A stretch of DNA of 64,000 nucleotides, taken from the NCBI GenBank assembly GCA_022821545.1, contig JAJEDJ010000058.1, positions 1-64,000 on the forward strand, in the 5' to 3' direction. The notes beneath the pieces are model-generated. The model made no database searches. It was not told the origin of the DNA and saw nothing but the letters and a program-made list of their open reading frames with translations. Position numbers and translations under genes: made by a program. Shown piece by piece: positions 25,672 to 33,491 of the stretch (positions are counted from its first letter, which is position 1; each line of letters starts with the position of its first letter). The stretch is from Caldilineaceae bacterium. GTDB taxonomy: Bacteria; Chloroflexota; Anaerolineae; Caldilineales; Caldilineaceae.

Positions 25672-27417
25672 ATGTCGAGATTTCGATGGCAGATTCTTGT
25701 AGGCATTGTCCTGGTCCTTGGCATCTCCCTTACCGCCTGCGTTGCGCCGGCAGCCCCGGCGGGAGACGGCGGCGAGATGGAGGACAGCGGCGAAATGATG
25801 GCAGAGGTCATGCTGCCTGACGACGCGGCCGAAGACCAGATCCTGAATGTCGTATTTGAAGGCGGCTGCGGTTCCGGCCCCTTCCCCGGGATCGACTACG
25901 GCAGCCCCTGTAACTTCGGTCACACGTTCATGCCTCCCTTCCTGGTGGACGTTGACGGCAATGTATCGGCCGGCCTCTTCACCACCGACTGGGAAGTGAA
26001 CGACGACTTCACCGAGTACATCTTCCACATCCAGGATGAGGCCGTATGGTCCGACGGCAAATCCATCACCGCCCAGGATGCGCTCGACTGGTGGAACTAC
26101 ATCTTCCACTCCGACCGCAACTCCTGGCCGCGCAACTTCGTGATGGGGGCGGTCAAGGGCATTGACGAGTTCGCCGCCGGCGAGACCGAGACGATTGGCG
26201 GCCTGACCGCCCTGGACGACAAGACGCTTAAGGTCGAGTTGTGGCGCTCAGAGAGTTCGCTGCCGCAGCTGTGGGGTTTCCGCGAGGCGGCCCCGGCCCG
26301 CTTTGATCAGTATGCCGATCTCCTGGAAAGAGCCGACGAATTCAATGACGCCAGCGAATGGCGCGGCGCAATGGCCGAACGCTTCTTCCAGGGCGAAAAC
26401 GCAGCCGACCTGATCGTCAGCGGCCCCTTCAAGCCTGTGCATCTGTCGCCCGAACCGGACGCCATCTACCGCTTCGCGCGCAATCCGAACTGGTGGGGCG
26501 AACCGACCCTGTTGGACGGCATCGAAGCCACGACTATCCGTGACTTCCAGACGATGCTCCTCATGTTCGAAAACGAGGAAATCGACCTTGCGCTGAATCT
26601 CGCGGGTCCGCCTGCGGTGCTTCTGCGCCAAAACCAACCGGATGTCTTCCGCGAGGTGCCCGTGTCGGCATTTTGGGCGATGTACTTCGTAACCGGCCAG
26701 GAGCCCGTCGACGACGTCAACCTGCGCCGCGCCCTGATGTCTTCAATCGAGTGGGAGAAGGTCGCCGAAATCGCCTGGGAAGGCGAGCAGGCCCCCAGCA
26801 ACGCCGGCAGCCCCATGGCTCCGGCCTACCAGTGCTTCGACGCCGACTTCCAGCCCTATCCCTTCAATCCGGAAAGGGCCATGGGATTCCTGTCCGAGTC
26901 GAAGTATGGCCCCACTGGGGAAACCGTACCCAAGATTCGAATTCTGACCGGTGGGAGCGATCCGCCCCGCATCCGCGCCGCCCAGATCATCCAGGAGATG
27001 TGGCGGGTTAACCTGGGCATCGAAGATGTCGAGATCAAGAACGCCGAGGCCGAGTTTGTCGACGGCGAGGGACTGGTTTCGATACGCGTAACCAGCGGCG
27101 GCTCCTTCCTGCCGCGTCCGCCCTACCTGTTGGAAGCGATCGCGCACACGCGCGGCGGCTCCTACCAGTCCTGGACGAATTACACCGAAGAAGGTTGGGA
27201 CGAAGAGATCGATGCGCTTCTCTCCATGGATCCCGGCAGCGCGGATTACTGTGATCGCTCGCTGGCCATGCTGGAGAAGTTCACCGACGCCGCGCTCGTA
27301 ATCCCGACCGGCTACATCCGCGGCTGGTACCAGGTTCAGCCGTGGGTCGGCGGTTATAGCCAGAGCCGCATCAGTTTCTGGCATAACATGACCGAAACCT
27401 ACCGCAAAGAGCGCTAG
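25672..27417 (+). CDS. Extracellular solute-binding lipoprotein, family 5 (second importer)
   Basis: A 581-residue lipoprotein starting at ATG 25672 after CAAGGAGTG. The signal peptide ends in a lipobox with Cys23 (SLTAC), followed by a Gly/Asp/Glu linker and a family 5 domain. WSDGKSITAQDALDWWNY near residue 125 and AIYRFARNPNWWGEP near 263 are recognisable. The frame is open back to 25540 but that part lacks the signal-peptide character. It heads the second importer operon, with two permeases downstream and no ATPase. The ligand is unknown; the following Gfo/Idh and sialidase-like genes suggest a sugar-containing compound. Confidence 0.9.
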   Translation: MSRFRWQILVGIVLVLGISLTACVAPAAPAGDGGEMEDSGEMMAEVMLPDDAAEDQILNVVFEGGCGSGPFPGIDYGSPCNFGHTFMPPFLVDVDGNVSAGLFTTDWEVNDDFTEYIFHIQDEAVWSDGKSITAQDALDWWNYIFHSDRNSWPRNFVMGAVKGIDEFAAGETETIGGLTALDDKTLKVELWRSESSLPQLWGFREAAPARFDQYADLLERADEFNDASEWRGAMAERFFQGENAADLIVSGPFKPVHLSPEPDAIYRFARNPNWWGEPTLLDGIEATTIRDFQTMLLMFENEEIDLALNLAGPPAVLLRQNQPDVFREVPVSAFWAMYFVTGQEPVDDVNLRRALMSSIEWEKVAEIAWEGEQAPSNAGSPMAPAYQCFDADFQPYPFNPERAMGFLSESKYGPTGETVPKIRILTGGSDPPRIRAAQIIQEMWRVNLGIEDVEIKNAEAEFVDGEGLVSIRVTSGGSFLPRPPYLLEAIAHTRGGSYQSWTNYTEEGWDEEIDALLSMDPGSADYCDRSLAMLEKFTDAALVIPTGYIRGWYQVQPWVGGYSQSRISFWHNMTETYRKER

Positions 27418-27431
27418 TCTCTGTTGGAAAA

Positions 27432-27473
27432 CGGTCAGCGGCCGGTTGCCCTAGATGCACCGGCCGCTGACCG
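27432..27473 (+). promoter_or_regulatory. Perfect 15-bp inverted repeat between binding-protein and permease genes
   Basis: CGGTCAGCGGCCGGT at 27432-27446 and its exact reverse complement at 27459-27473 form a very stable hairpin with a 12-nt loop, 15 bp after the stop of the binding-protein gene and 50 bp before the GTG of the permease. There is no T-run. In binding-protein importers, a hairpin here commonly protects the upstream mRNA and lowers downstream expression. Confidence 0.7.
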
Positions 27474-27522
27474 GCTACCGCGATCCATTGACCTCAAACC
27501 ACATTCTACCAGGAATTGAGAC

Positions 27523-28470
27523 GTGACCCGCTACCTTTCGATGCGGCTGCTGATCATCATCCCGACGCTCCTGGCGACGCTGATGATCGTCTTCCTGCTG
27601 GGCTATCTCGGGCCAATCGATCCGGTCACAATCCTGCGCTCACAGTGGGCCGCTCAGGGCGTCTATCTCAACGAGGAGGAAGTGGCTGATCTGCGCAGCC
27701 AGTACGGCCTGGACAGACCTTTCCACGAGCAGTTCGGGACGTACATGGGCAACCTGATGAAGGGCCACTTCGGCTACTCGTTTCTCGATGCCGCCCCGAT
27801 TTGGCCGCGAATCAAGCGCGCCTTGCCCGTGTCCGGTCAACTGGCGCTGGGCGTACTTGTCATCATGGCGGTTGTCGGCATCCCTTTAGGCGTCATCGCG
27901 GCCCGGTTTCACAATACCTGGCTGGACTACATTATCGTCAGCGGAAGCCTCTTCTTCTGGTCCATTCCCACCTATGTTCTTGTGCCGGTCGTGCTTATCG
28001 TCATGGTGCTCTGGCTGGACGTGATGAACGTTCCGCGCGGATGGAAGGGCATAATGCATCCATCCTATTTTGTCGCCGCCGCGATCATCTCTACCCGTTC
28101 CCTTGTCGGCGTCATCCGCCAGACGCGCGGAGGCATGTTGGAAGTGATGCAGAACGACTATGTCCGCACGGCGCGCGCCAAGGGTTTGGGTGAAGTAATT
28201 GTTATGGGGCGCCATGTCGCCCGCAACGCACTTATTCCCGTCGTAACTTCTCTGGGACTCCTGGTGGACGACTTCATGTGGGGCGCCGTCTTCCTCGAAC
28301 TGGCATTCAATCTGCCCGGTTTGGGCCGGCTCTTTCAGCAAGGGCTGTCAGGCCGCGACTTCAATATGATCAACGGTGTGGTTCTCTTTACCGCAGGTCT
28401 GACGATGGCGATCAATCTCATTGTGGATCTGGTCTATCCTGTCCTCGATCCCCGCGTCGCTTACGACTAA
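27523..28470 (+). CDS. Oligopeptide-type ABC transporter permease (DppB-like, second importer)
   Basis: A 315-residue permease starting with GTG. The N-terminus TRYLSMRLLIIIPTLLATL forms the first helix, and about six helices follow. The EAA loop DYVRTARAKGLGEVIVMGRHVARNA is near residue 205-230, and the C-terminus is DPRVAYD. The gene follows the hairpin behind the binding-protein gene and precedes the DppC gene. No ATPase gene is present before or after. Confidence 0.9.
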   Translation: MTRYLSMRLLIIIPTLLATLMIVFLLGYLGPIDPVTILRSQWAAQGVYLNEEEVADLRSQYGLDRPFHEQFGTYMGNLMKGHFGYSFLDAAPIWPRIKRALPVSGQLALGVLVIMAVVGIPLGVIAARFHNTWLDYIIVSGSLFFWSIPTYVLVPVVLIVMVLWLDVMNVPRGWKGIMHPSYFVAAAIISTRSLVGVIRQTRGGMLEVMQNDYVRTARAKGLGEVIVMGRHVARNALIPVVTSLGLLVDDFMWGAVFLELAFNLPGLGRLFQQGLSGRDFNMINGVVLFTAGLTMAINLIVDLVYPVLDPRVAYD

Positions 28471-28561
28471 TTCAGTTCGTGGATTGCGCGTTGTGGAAGG
28501 GACGGACCGGCACGTGCGAAAAGCCTGATAGATGGAAGGGCGAAGCAAAGAGGAATACAGG

Positions 28562-29545
28562 ATGGCTCAGACGGATACCGCAAGTGCAGCGGACCTGTCG
28601 CAAGAATTCGAAGTCCAGCAAAGGAAAACTCGCGGGCTGTGGAGCGATGCCTTCCGTCGCATGGTTCGCAATCGGCTGTCGATGGCGGGGCTTTTCATCT
28701 TTCTGCTACTCTTCATTACTGCAATTTTTGGGCCGTATCTGGCCCCCTACCCCTACATGCTCCAGGACCTGGATCGGGTCGCTGAAGGCCCCAGCCTGGA
28801 CTATCTTCTGGGCACCGATGACCTGGGACGGGATATGCTGAGCCGCATAATGTGGGGGGCGCGCACGGCAGGCCTCGTCGCCATTATCTCCACTGTGTTC
28901 AGCTTGGCGTTGGGTATGATTCTCGGGGCCGTGGCCGCCTATTCCGGAAGTTGGGTGGACTGGCTCATTGGCCGCGCCATAGACGTAACAATGTCGATCC
29001 CGCAGCTACTCTTCGCATCCTTGATGGCAGCCACGTTCCGCAAGCCGGTGGCAGACTGGGTCGATACAATGTACGAGGCCACTGGGCTGGAGTTTTTCTC
29101 TACGCCCACCTATGTTGACCTGATCGTCGTTTTCGGTGCGCTCTCGGTGATCCAGTGGCCCGGCTACGCCCGTCTGATCCGGGGCCAGATCTTTTCCCTG
29201 CGTGAAAAGGAGTTCATTGAGTCTGCGCGGGCGATTGGCGTCACCCAGGGCAAAATCCTGCTCAGGCACCTGATTCCCAACGCCCTTGGCCCCCTGATTG
29301 TCCAGGTCACTTTCGGCTTCAGCGCCGCGATCGTCGCCGAATCCGGTTTGAGTTTTCTGGGCGTCGGCGTTCAGCCGCCCCAGGCCAGCTGGGGCGCCAT
29401 GATCAGCGACAACCAGTTAAGCTGGCGCTACCGTCCCTGGCTCGTCGCCGTTCCCGGCCTGACCATCGCCATCGTCTCGGTTGGGATCAATTTCCTGGGC
29501 GACGGGCTGAACGACGCCCTCAACCCGCGCCAGGCGGACTCATAA
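28562..29545 (+). CDS. Oligopeptide-type ABC transporter permease (DppC-like, second importer)
   Basis: A 327-residue permease from ATG 28562, chosen over ATG 28532 because AGAGGAATACAGG lies just before it. The family segment LLGTDDLGRDMLSRIMWG is near residue 80-97, and the EAA loop ESARAIGVTQGKILLRHLIPN near 220-240. The C-terminus is NFLGDGLNDALNPRQ. It completes a permease pair with the upstream gene. The cluster then turns to metabolic genes, so this operon relies on ATPases from elsewhere in the genome, possibly the pair at 5770-7911. Confidence 0.9.
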   Translation: MAQTDTASAADLSQEFEVQQRKTRGLWSDAFRRMVRNRLSMAGLFIFLLLFITAIFGPYLAPYPYMLQDLDRVAEGPSLDYLLGTDDLGRDMLSRIMWGARTAGLVAIISTVFSLALGMILGAVAAYSGSWVDWLIGRAIDVTMSIPQLLFASLMAATFRKPVADWVDTMYEATGLEFFSTPTYVDLIVVFGALSVIQWPGYARLIRGQIFSLREKEFIESARAIGVTQGKILLRHLIPNALGPLIVQVTFGFSAAIVAESGLSFLGVGVQPPQASWGAMISDNQLSWRYRPWLVAVPGLTIAIVSVGINFLGDGLNDALNPRQADS

Positions 29546-29624
29546 TCCTTCCATTTACGGGCCTTCCACTTCAGACTTCCTCAGTCCATCGCCGCGCGTT
29601 GAATCAGGATTTCAGGAGCATCTA

Positions 29625-30119
29625 ATGTACAGTTGGGCTGTGTTGAATCAGACGGTGAGCGAGGCGCTTGCCGGCGGCGGTGTGGGCACGCCGGTGTTCG
29701 TCCGCTGGACGGCGGCCGCGGCCAGTGACGGAGGGGAGCTGAAGCCGCTCCTGGCGGCGATGTGCGGCTACGCCGAGTCCTGGATGTCCGCCCGGGCGCG
29801 GCGGGTTTATGCCATCGGCGAGGAAGGGGACGGCCATATTTCGCTGGCGCTGGAGTACGGGAACGGCTCCTCCGCGCTGCTGGCCATTACGCTGGCAAAT
29901 GGCCGTCCTTTCATGAACCTGGCCCTCCTCGGCGCACGCGGCGCTATCTATCACAACGATTCCACAGTTCTTGCAGGCGCTGACGGTTCTGCCGAAGGGC
30001 GGGACGACCAGATTCTCGCCGCGGGCGTTCTGCCCCCCGCTGAAACGCTGGCCGCAATCGACCAGTCTCTGGCCACCAAGCAACCGGTATCGCTGCCGCC
30101 TGAAGGAGACCAGCCATGA
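29625..30119 (+). CDS. Uncharacterised 164-residue protein, translationally coupled to a Gfo/Idh oxidoreductase
   Basis: A short protein with TTCAGGAGCATCTA before the ATG. Residues 65-115 (LALEYGNGSSALLAITLANGR and GARGAIYHND) resemble the C-terminal beta-sheet of Gfo/Idh proteins, where a substrate-binding domain checks for an Ala/Gly-rich strand and a G-x-x-G turn. It has no Rossmann domain. Its stop overlaps the next start (ATGA at 30116-30119). It may be a partner subunit or a remnant of an oxidoreductase; I do not recognise a defined family. Confidence 0.55.
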   Translation: MYSWAVLNQTVSEALAGGGVGTPVFVRWTAAAASDGGELKPLLAAMCGYAESWMSARARRVYAIGEEGDGHISLALEYGNGSSALLAITLANGRPFMNLALLGARGAIYHNDSTVLAGADGSAEGRDDQILAAGVLPPAETLAAIDQSLATKQPVSLPPEGDQP

Positions 30120-31300
30120 GCAGCCAGCAGCTGGGCGTCCTGCTGATATCGGGCAGGCTGACGCACCAGGAAAACTACGCGCTGAACATGCGGGACGACC
30201 CCCGCTGCAGGCTGGTCGGCCTCAGCGACGAAAAGGAGGTACCGCCTGAGCGCGCCGAGCTGAACAGACAGCTCGCCGAGGACCTGGAGATTCCCTACTG
30301 GCCCGATCTGGACGAGGCCCTGGCCCGCGACGACGTACACCTCGTCTCGATCTGCGCGGACCCGGAGCGCCGCGGCCGCATCGCCGCCCGCTGCGCGGAC
30401 GCCGGCAAACACGTTTACGTCGACAAGCCGATGACGCCGTACCTGTCGCATGCGGACGCGGCCGTCGCCGCGGTCGAACGGGCCGGGGTACGCAGCCAGA
30501 TGTTCAGCTCCAACCATCAGCCGTGGGTGAAGCAGGCGCTCCAGGTCGTCGAGTCGGGCGAACTTGGCGAGCTGACGGCCATCCACGTCGACAATCTGTT
30601 TGCAAAGGGGCCAAACGGAACAGCGACTTTGGGAGCGCCGCGAAAGGCGGTGTACCCCCCTGTCATCTCCAACTTTGTCGACGCGAAGGCCGAGCTATAC
30701 GCGATCGGCGTCTATGCGCTGGGATTCGTGTGCATGATTACCGGGCGCGCGGTCGAAACGGTTTTCGGCAGCACGGCCAACTATTTTTTCGAGGCCCACC
30801 AGCGCCGAAACATGGAGGATTTCGGGTTTCTCGCGCTGACGCTGGAGGGAGGCGCAACCGCCACCATCACCGGGGGCAGAATCGGTTGGTCCAGCCACCC
30901 GGCCGGGGGCGCCAACCAGATCCACCTTATCGGCACCAAAGGATCGCTGTTTCTGAGCGCCGATCGACCGAGCCTGGAAATCCATAACGCGGACCCGCCG
31001 TGGACGCCGCCGGAGATCCATCCGCGCGATCCGATGGGCTTTTGGCGGACCACGCAGGATGAGGTAAGAGGCCAGCCCAAACGGACGCTGGCCCCGCTCT
31101 CCAGTGCACTGGAGAGCCGCACGGATGCCAGCTACTTCATTGACTGCATTGCAGAGGGGCGCGAGAGCTGGATGAATGCGCGCCAGGCCGCGGCGCTGAC
31201 GGAAATCCTGCTGGCAGGGTACAAGTCCGCCGCCGAGGGGCGCGTGGTCAAGCTGCCGCTGGCGCGCGGCGGCGAGGAAGCCGCCGGCCCGGCGGCGTGA
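30116..31300 (+). CDS. Gfo/Idh/MocA-family oxidoreductase 1
   Basis: A 394-residue NAD(P)-dependent oxidoreductase. The N-terminal Rossmann part is atypical (LGVLLISGRLTHQENYALNM rather than the usual G-x-G-x-x-G), but VSICADPERRGRIAARCADAGKHVYVDKPM near residue 78-107 is the standard Gfo/Idh strand, with the catalytic-type Lys in DKPM. The C-terminal domain ends with the usual GRVVKLPL. It starts inside the stop of the preceding gene. It should act on a sugar or polyol; three Gfo/Idh genes in this cluster suggest stepwise oxidation or NAD-assisted glycosidic cleavage. Confidence 0.8.
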   Translation: MSSQQLGVLLISGRLTHQENYALNMRDDPRCRLVGLSDEKEVPPERAELNRQLAEDLEIPYWPDLDEALARDDVHLVSICADPERRGRIAARCADAGKHVYVDKPMTPYLSHADAAVAAVERAGVRSQMFSSNHQPWVKQALQVVESGELGELTAIHVDNLFAKGPNGTATLGAPRKAVYPPVISNFVDAKAELYAIGVYALGFVCMITGRAVETVFGSTANYFFEAHQRRNMEDFGFLALTLEGGATATITGGRIGWSSHPAGGANQIHLIGTKGSLFLSADRPSLEIHNADPPWTPPEIHPRDPMGFWRTTQDEVRGQPKRTLAPLSSALESRTDASYFIDCIAEGRESWMNARQAAALTEILLAGYKSAAEGRVVKLPLARGGEEAAGPAA

Positions 31301-31379
31301 AAGCTATCCAGGTCAATCGAGTCCAACACCGTGCGGGACAGATGCCGCACGGCAACCGCTTCAACACCAGAGGAGCCAG

Positions 31380-32420
31380 ATGACACAGTCCAATCGCCAC
31401 TCAGCCGCGTACCTGCAACGGATCAGCCGCGATCTTTTCGCGGCATCGGGGGCGCCCGACGACATCGCCTCAACAGTTGCCGAGATCCTCGTCAACGCCA
31501 ACCTCGCCGGCCACGACTCGCACGGGGTACAGTTCGCGCCGATGTACCTGGACCGGATCGAAGACGGCGGCATCGACAACAAAGCCTACCCTGAAATCGT
31601 CCGCGAGAGCGCAAACACGTTGCACGTTGACGGCAAAAAGGGTTTCGGCCACACGATGAGCCGCCAGGCGATGGAGTGGGCCATTGAAAGGGCCAGAGAG
31701 TCGGCGGTCTGCTGCGTCACTTTCCAGAATACGACCCACATCGGTCGTGTCGGCGAATACGCGGAACAGGCGGCCAGGGCCGGCTGCATCACCCTGATAA
31801 CACTGGGCGGCGCCTCCGCAGCAGGTTCGCAGGTCGTCCCTTTTGGCGGCGCCCGCGGCGCGCTGGGCACCAATCCAATCGCCGTAGGCATCCCCACCGG
31901 CGACGACGCCCCCTTCGTCATTGACTTCGCCACGAGTGTCGTCGCCGGAGGAAAGATCCTTGTCGCCCTGAGCAAGGGGCTTGACGTTCCTGAAGGCGTG
32001 ATGGTCGACAGCCAGGGCAACCCTTCAACGAATCCGGAGGCGTTCAGGGCAGGCGGCTACCTCCTGCCATTCGGAGGCCACAAAGGGTATGCGCTTTCAC
32101 TGTTCTTCAGCCTGATGGGCGGGCTGGCAGGTGAATTCAACGCCGAGCTGACGTCGATGGCAGGTCTCTTCATGCAGGTCTACGACGTAAACGCTTTTAC
32201 GCCCCTTGAGGGCTATCAGAGCAACGTGCGCGCAGTCCTGGACGCCATGAAGTCGGTCCCGCCGGCGCCAGGTTTCGAGGAGGTACTGGTCCCGGGCGAC
32301 TTTGAGCACCGCTCGCGCAAACAGCGTCTCGCCGAGGGGATCGACGTGCCCGCGGAAACATTCGGCAAGATCGAAGCATGGGCCGATAAACTGAACGTAT
32401 CCTTAACCGAAGAAGAATAG
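31380..32420 (+). CDS. Malate/L-lactate dehydrogenase family (Ldh2) protein
   Basis: A 346-residue NAD(P)-dependent 2-hydroxyacid (or imino acid) dehydrogenase of the Ldh2 family. Family segments seen are NANLAGHDSHGVQFAPMYL near residue 35-53 with the catalytic His, VTFQNTTHIGRVGEYAE near 113-129, GTNPIAVGIP near 161-170, and FGGHKGYALSLFF near 219-231. Members reduce ureidoglycolate, malate, lactate and some delta-piperideine substrates; which applies is not visible. ACCAGAGGAGCCAG precedes the ATG. It sits between two Gfo/Idh genes. Confidence 0.9.
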   Translation: MTQSNRHSAAYLQRISRDLFAASGAPDDIASTVAEILVNANLAGHDSHGVQFAPMYLDRIEDGGIDNKAYPEIVRESANTLHVDGKKGFGHTMSRQAMEWAIERARESAVCCVTFQNTTHIGRVGEYAEQAARAGCITLITLGGASAAGSQVVPFGGARGALGTNPIAVGIPTGDDAPFVIDFATSVVAGGKILVALSKGLDVPEGVMVDSQGNPSTNPEAFRAGGYLLPFGGHKGYALSLFFSLMGGLAGEFNAELTSMAGLFMQVYDVNAFTPLEGYQSNVRAVLDAMKSVPPAPGFEEVLVPGDFEHRSRKQRLAEGIDVPAETFGKIEAWADKLNVSLTEEE

Positions 32421-32433
32421 GAGGAACAGGCAG

Positions 32434-33486
32434 ATGTCGCAGCGTTATCGAGTAGGCGTTGTCGGTCTGTCGGGAATCGCGGCCAACCGCACGGCTGCCG
32501 AACCGAACAACATCCTGAAAACGCCCAGCCCCAGCTCCCACCTGGGGGCCTACCACCTCAACCCCCAGACCGACGTAGTTGCCGTCTGCGATTTGAAGAC
32601 CGAGCTGTTCGAAAAGGTGGCGGACACCTGGGGACAGGAGTTCGGGGAGCTGGAAACGTACACCGACTACCGCGCCATGATCGAAGGCGAGAATCTGGAT
32701 ATTGTGAGTGTCGTCACTTCAGACCACCGGCATACCGACATCGTGGTGGAAGCCGCAAACGCCGGCGCAAAGGGAATCATCTGCGAAAAGCCATTCGCGA
32801 CAACGGTCGACGAATGCACGCGCATGATCGAAGCCTGCGAGGCGAACGGCACGCTGCTTTCGGTCGACCACACCAACCGCTGGGGACCCCATTACGATGT
32901 CGCCAGAGAGGCGATCCGCAGCGGGTCGATAGGCGAGGTACAGCGCATTGTCGCCACGCTGGGCGGACCGCGCGCAATGATGTTCCGCAACGGCACACAT
33001 CTTGTCGACGGCGTTTGCTTCTTTGCCGATTCGGAGCCGGAATGGGTTTTCGGGGAACTGGAACCGGGCTACGACCACTATGACAGGTATCTCGGCGACG
33101 GCGGCAGAGATCCTGCAACGGATCCGGCGGTTTCCGGCTACGTGCATTTCCGCAACGGCGTGCGCGCTTTCGTCAACGTCAACAAGTCGCAGTTTGCCGC
33201 CAGCTTTACCTTCCAGGTCTACGGCGAAACCGGAATGATCGACGTCCACAACAGCCGCGTCATCCGCCGCGACAGAAACAATAGCGAGTTCCTTCCCTTC
33301 GAGTTCCACCTGTACACGCGGATTCCGGCCTGCGTTGCCGACCTGATCGACGCAATCGAAAACGGCAGCGACCTGCTCAGCCCGGCCAGAGAGGCCAAGA
33401 AGACTGTCGAGATCCTGGTCGGCTTTCTCCAATCCCACGCACGCGGCAACGTGCGCGTCGACCTGCCGCTGCCGCCAGGGCACTGA
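32434..33486 (+). CDS. Gfo/Idh/MocA-family oxidoreductase 2
   Basis: A 350-residue oxidoreductase beginning RYRVGVVGLSGIAANR, a normal dinucleotide loop at residues 4-19. The segment SVVTSDHRHTDIVVEAANAGAKGIICEKPFA near 91-117 holds the EKP Lys, and LLSVDHTNRW near 148 opens the C-terminal domain. The length is typical for the family. It lies 13 bp after the Ldh2 gene and 5 bp before the sialidase-like gene, so cotranslation and joint action on a released sugar are likely. Some Gfo/Idh enzymes act on sialic acid anhydro forms; that is one possibility here. Confidence 0.88.
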   Translation: MSQRYRVGVVGLSGIAANRTAAEPNNILKTPSPSSHLGAYHLNPQTDVVAVCDLKTELFEKVADTWGQEFGELETYTDYRAMIEGENLDIVSVVTSDHRHTDIVVEAANAGAKGIICEKPFATTVDECTRMIEACEANGTLLSVDHTNRWGPHYDVAREAIRSGSIGEVQRIVATLGGPRAMMFRNGTHLVDGVCFFADSEPEWVFGELEPGYDHYDRYLGDGGRDPATDPAVSGYVHFRNGVRAFVNVNKSQFAASFTFQVYGETGMIDVHNSRVIRRDRNNSEFLPFEFHLYTRIPACVADLIDAIENGSDLLSPAREAKKTVEILVGFLQSHARGNVRVDLPLPPGH

Positions 33487-33491
33487 GGTCG

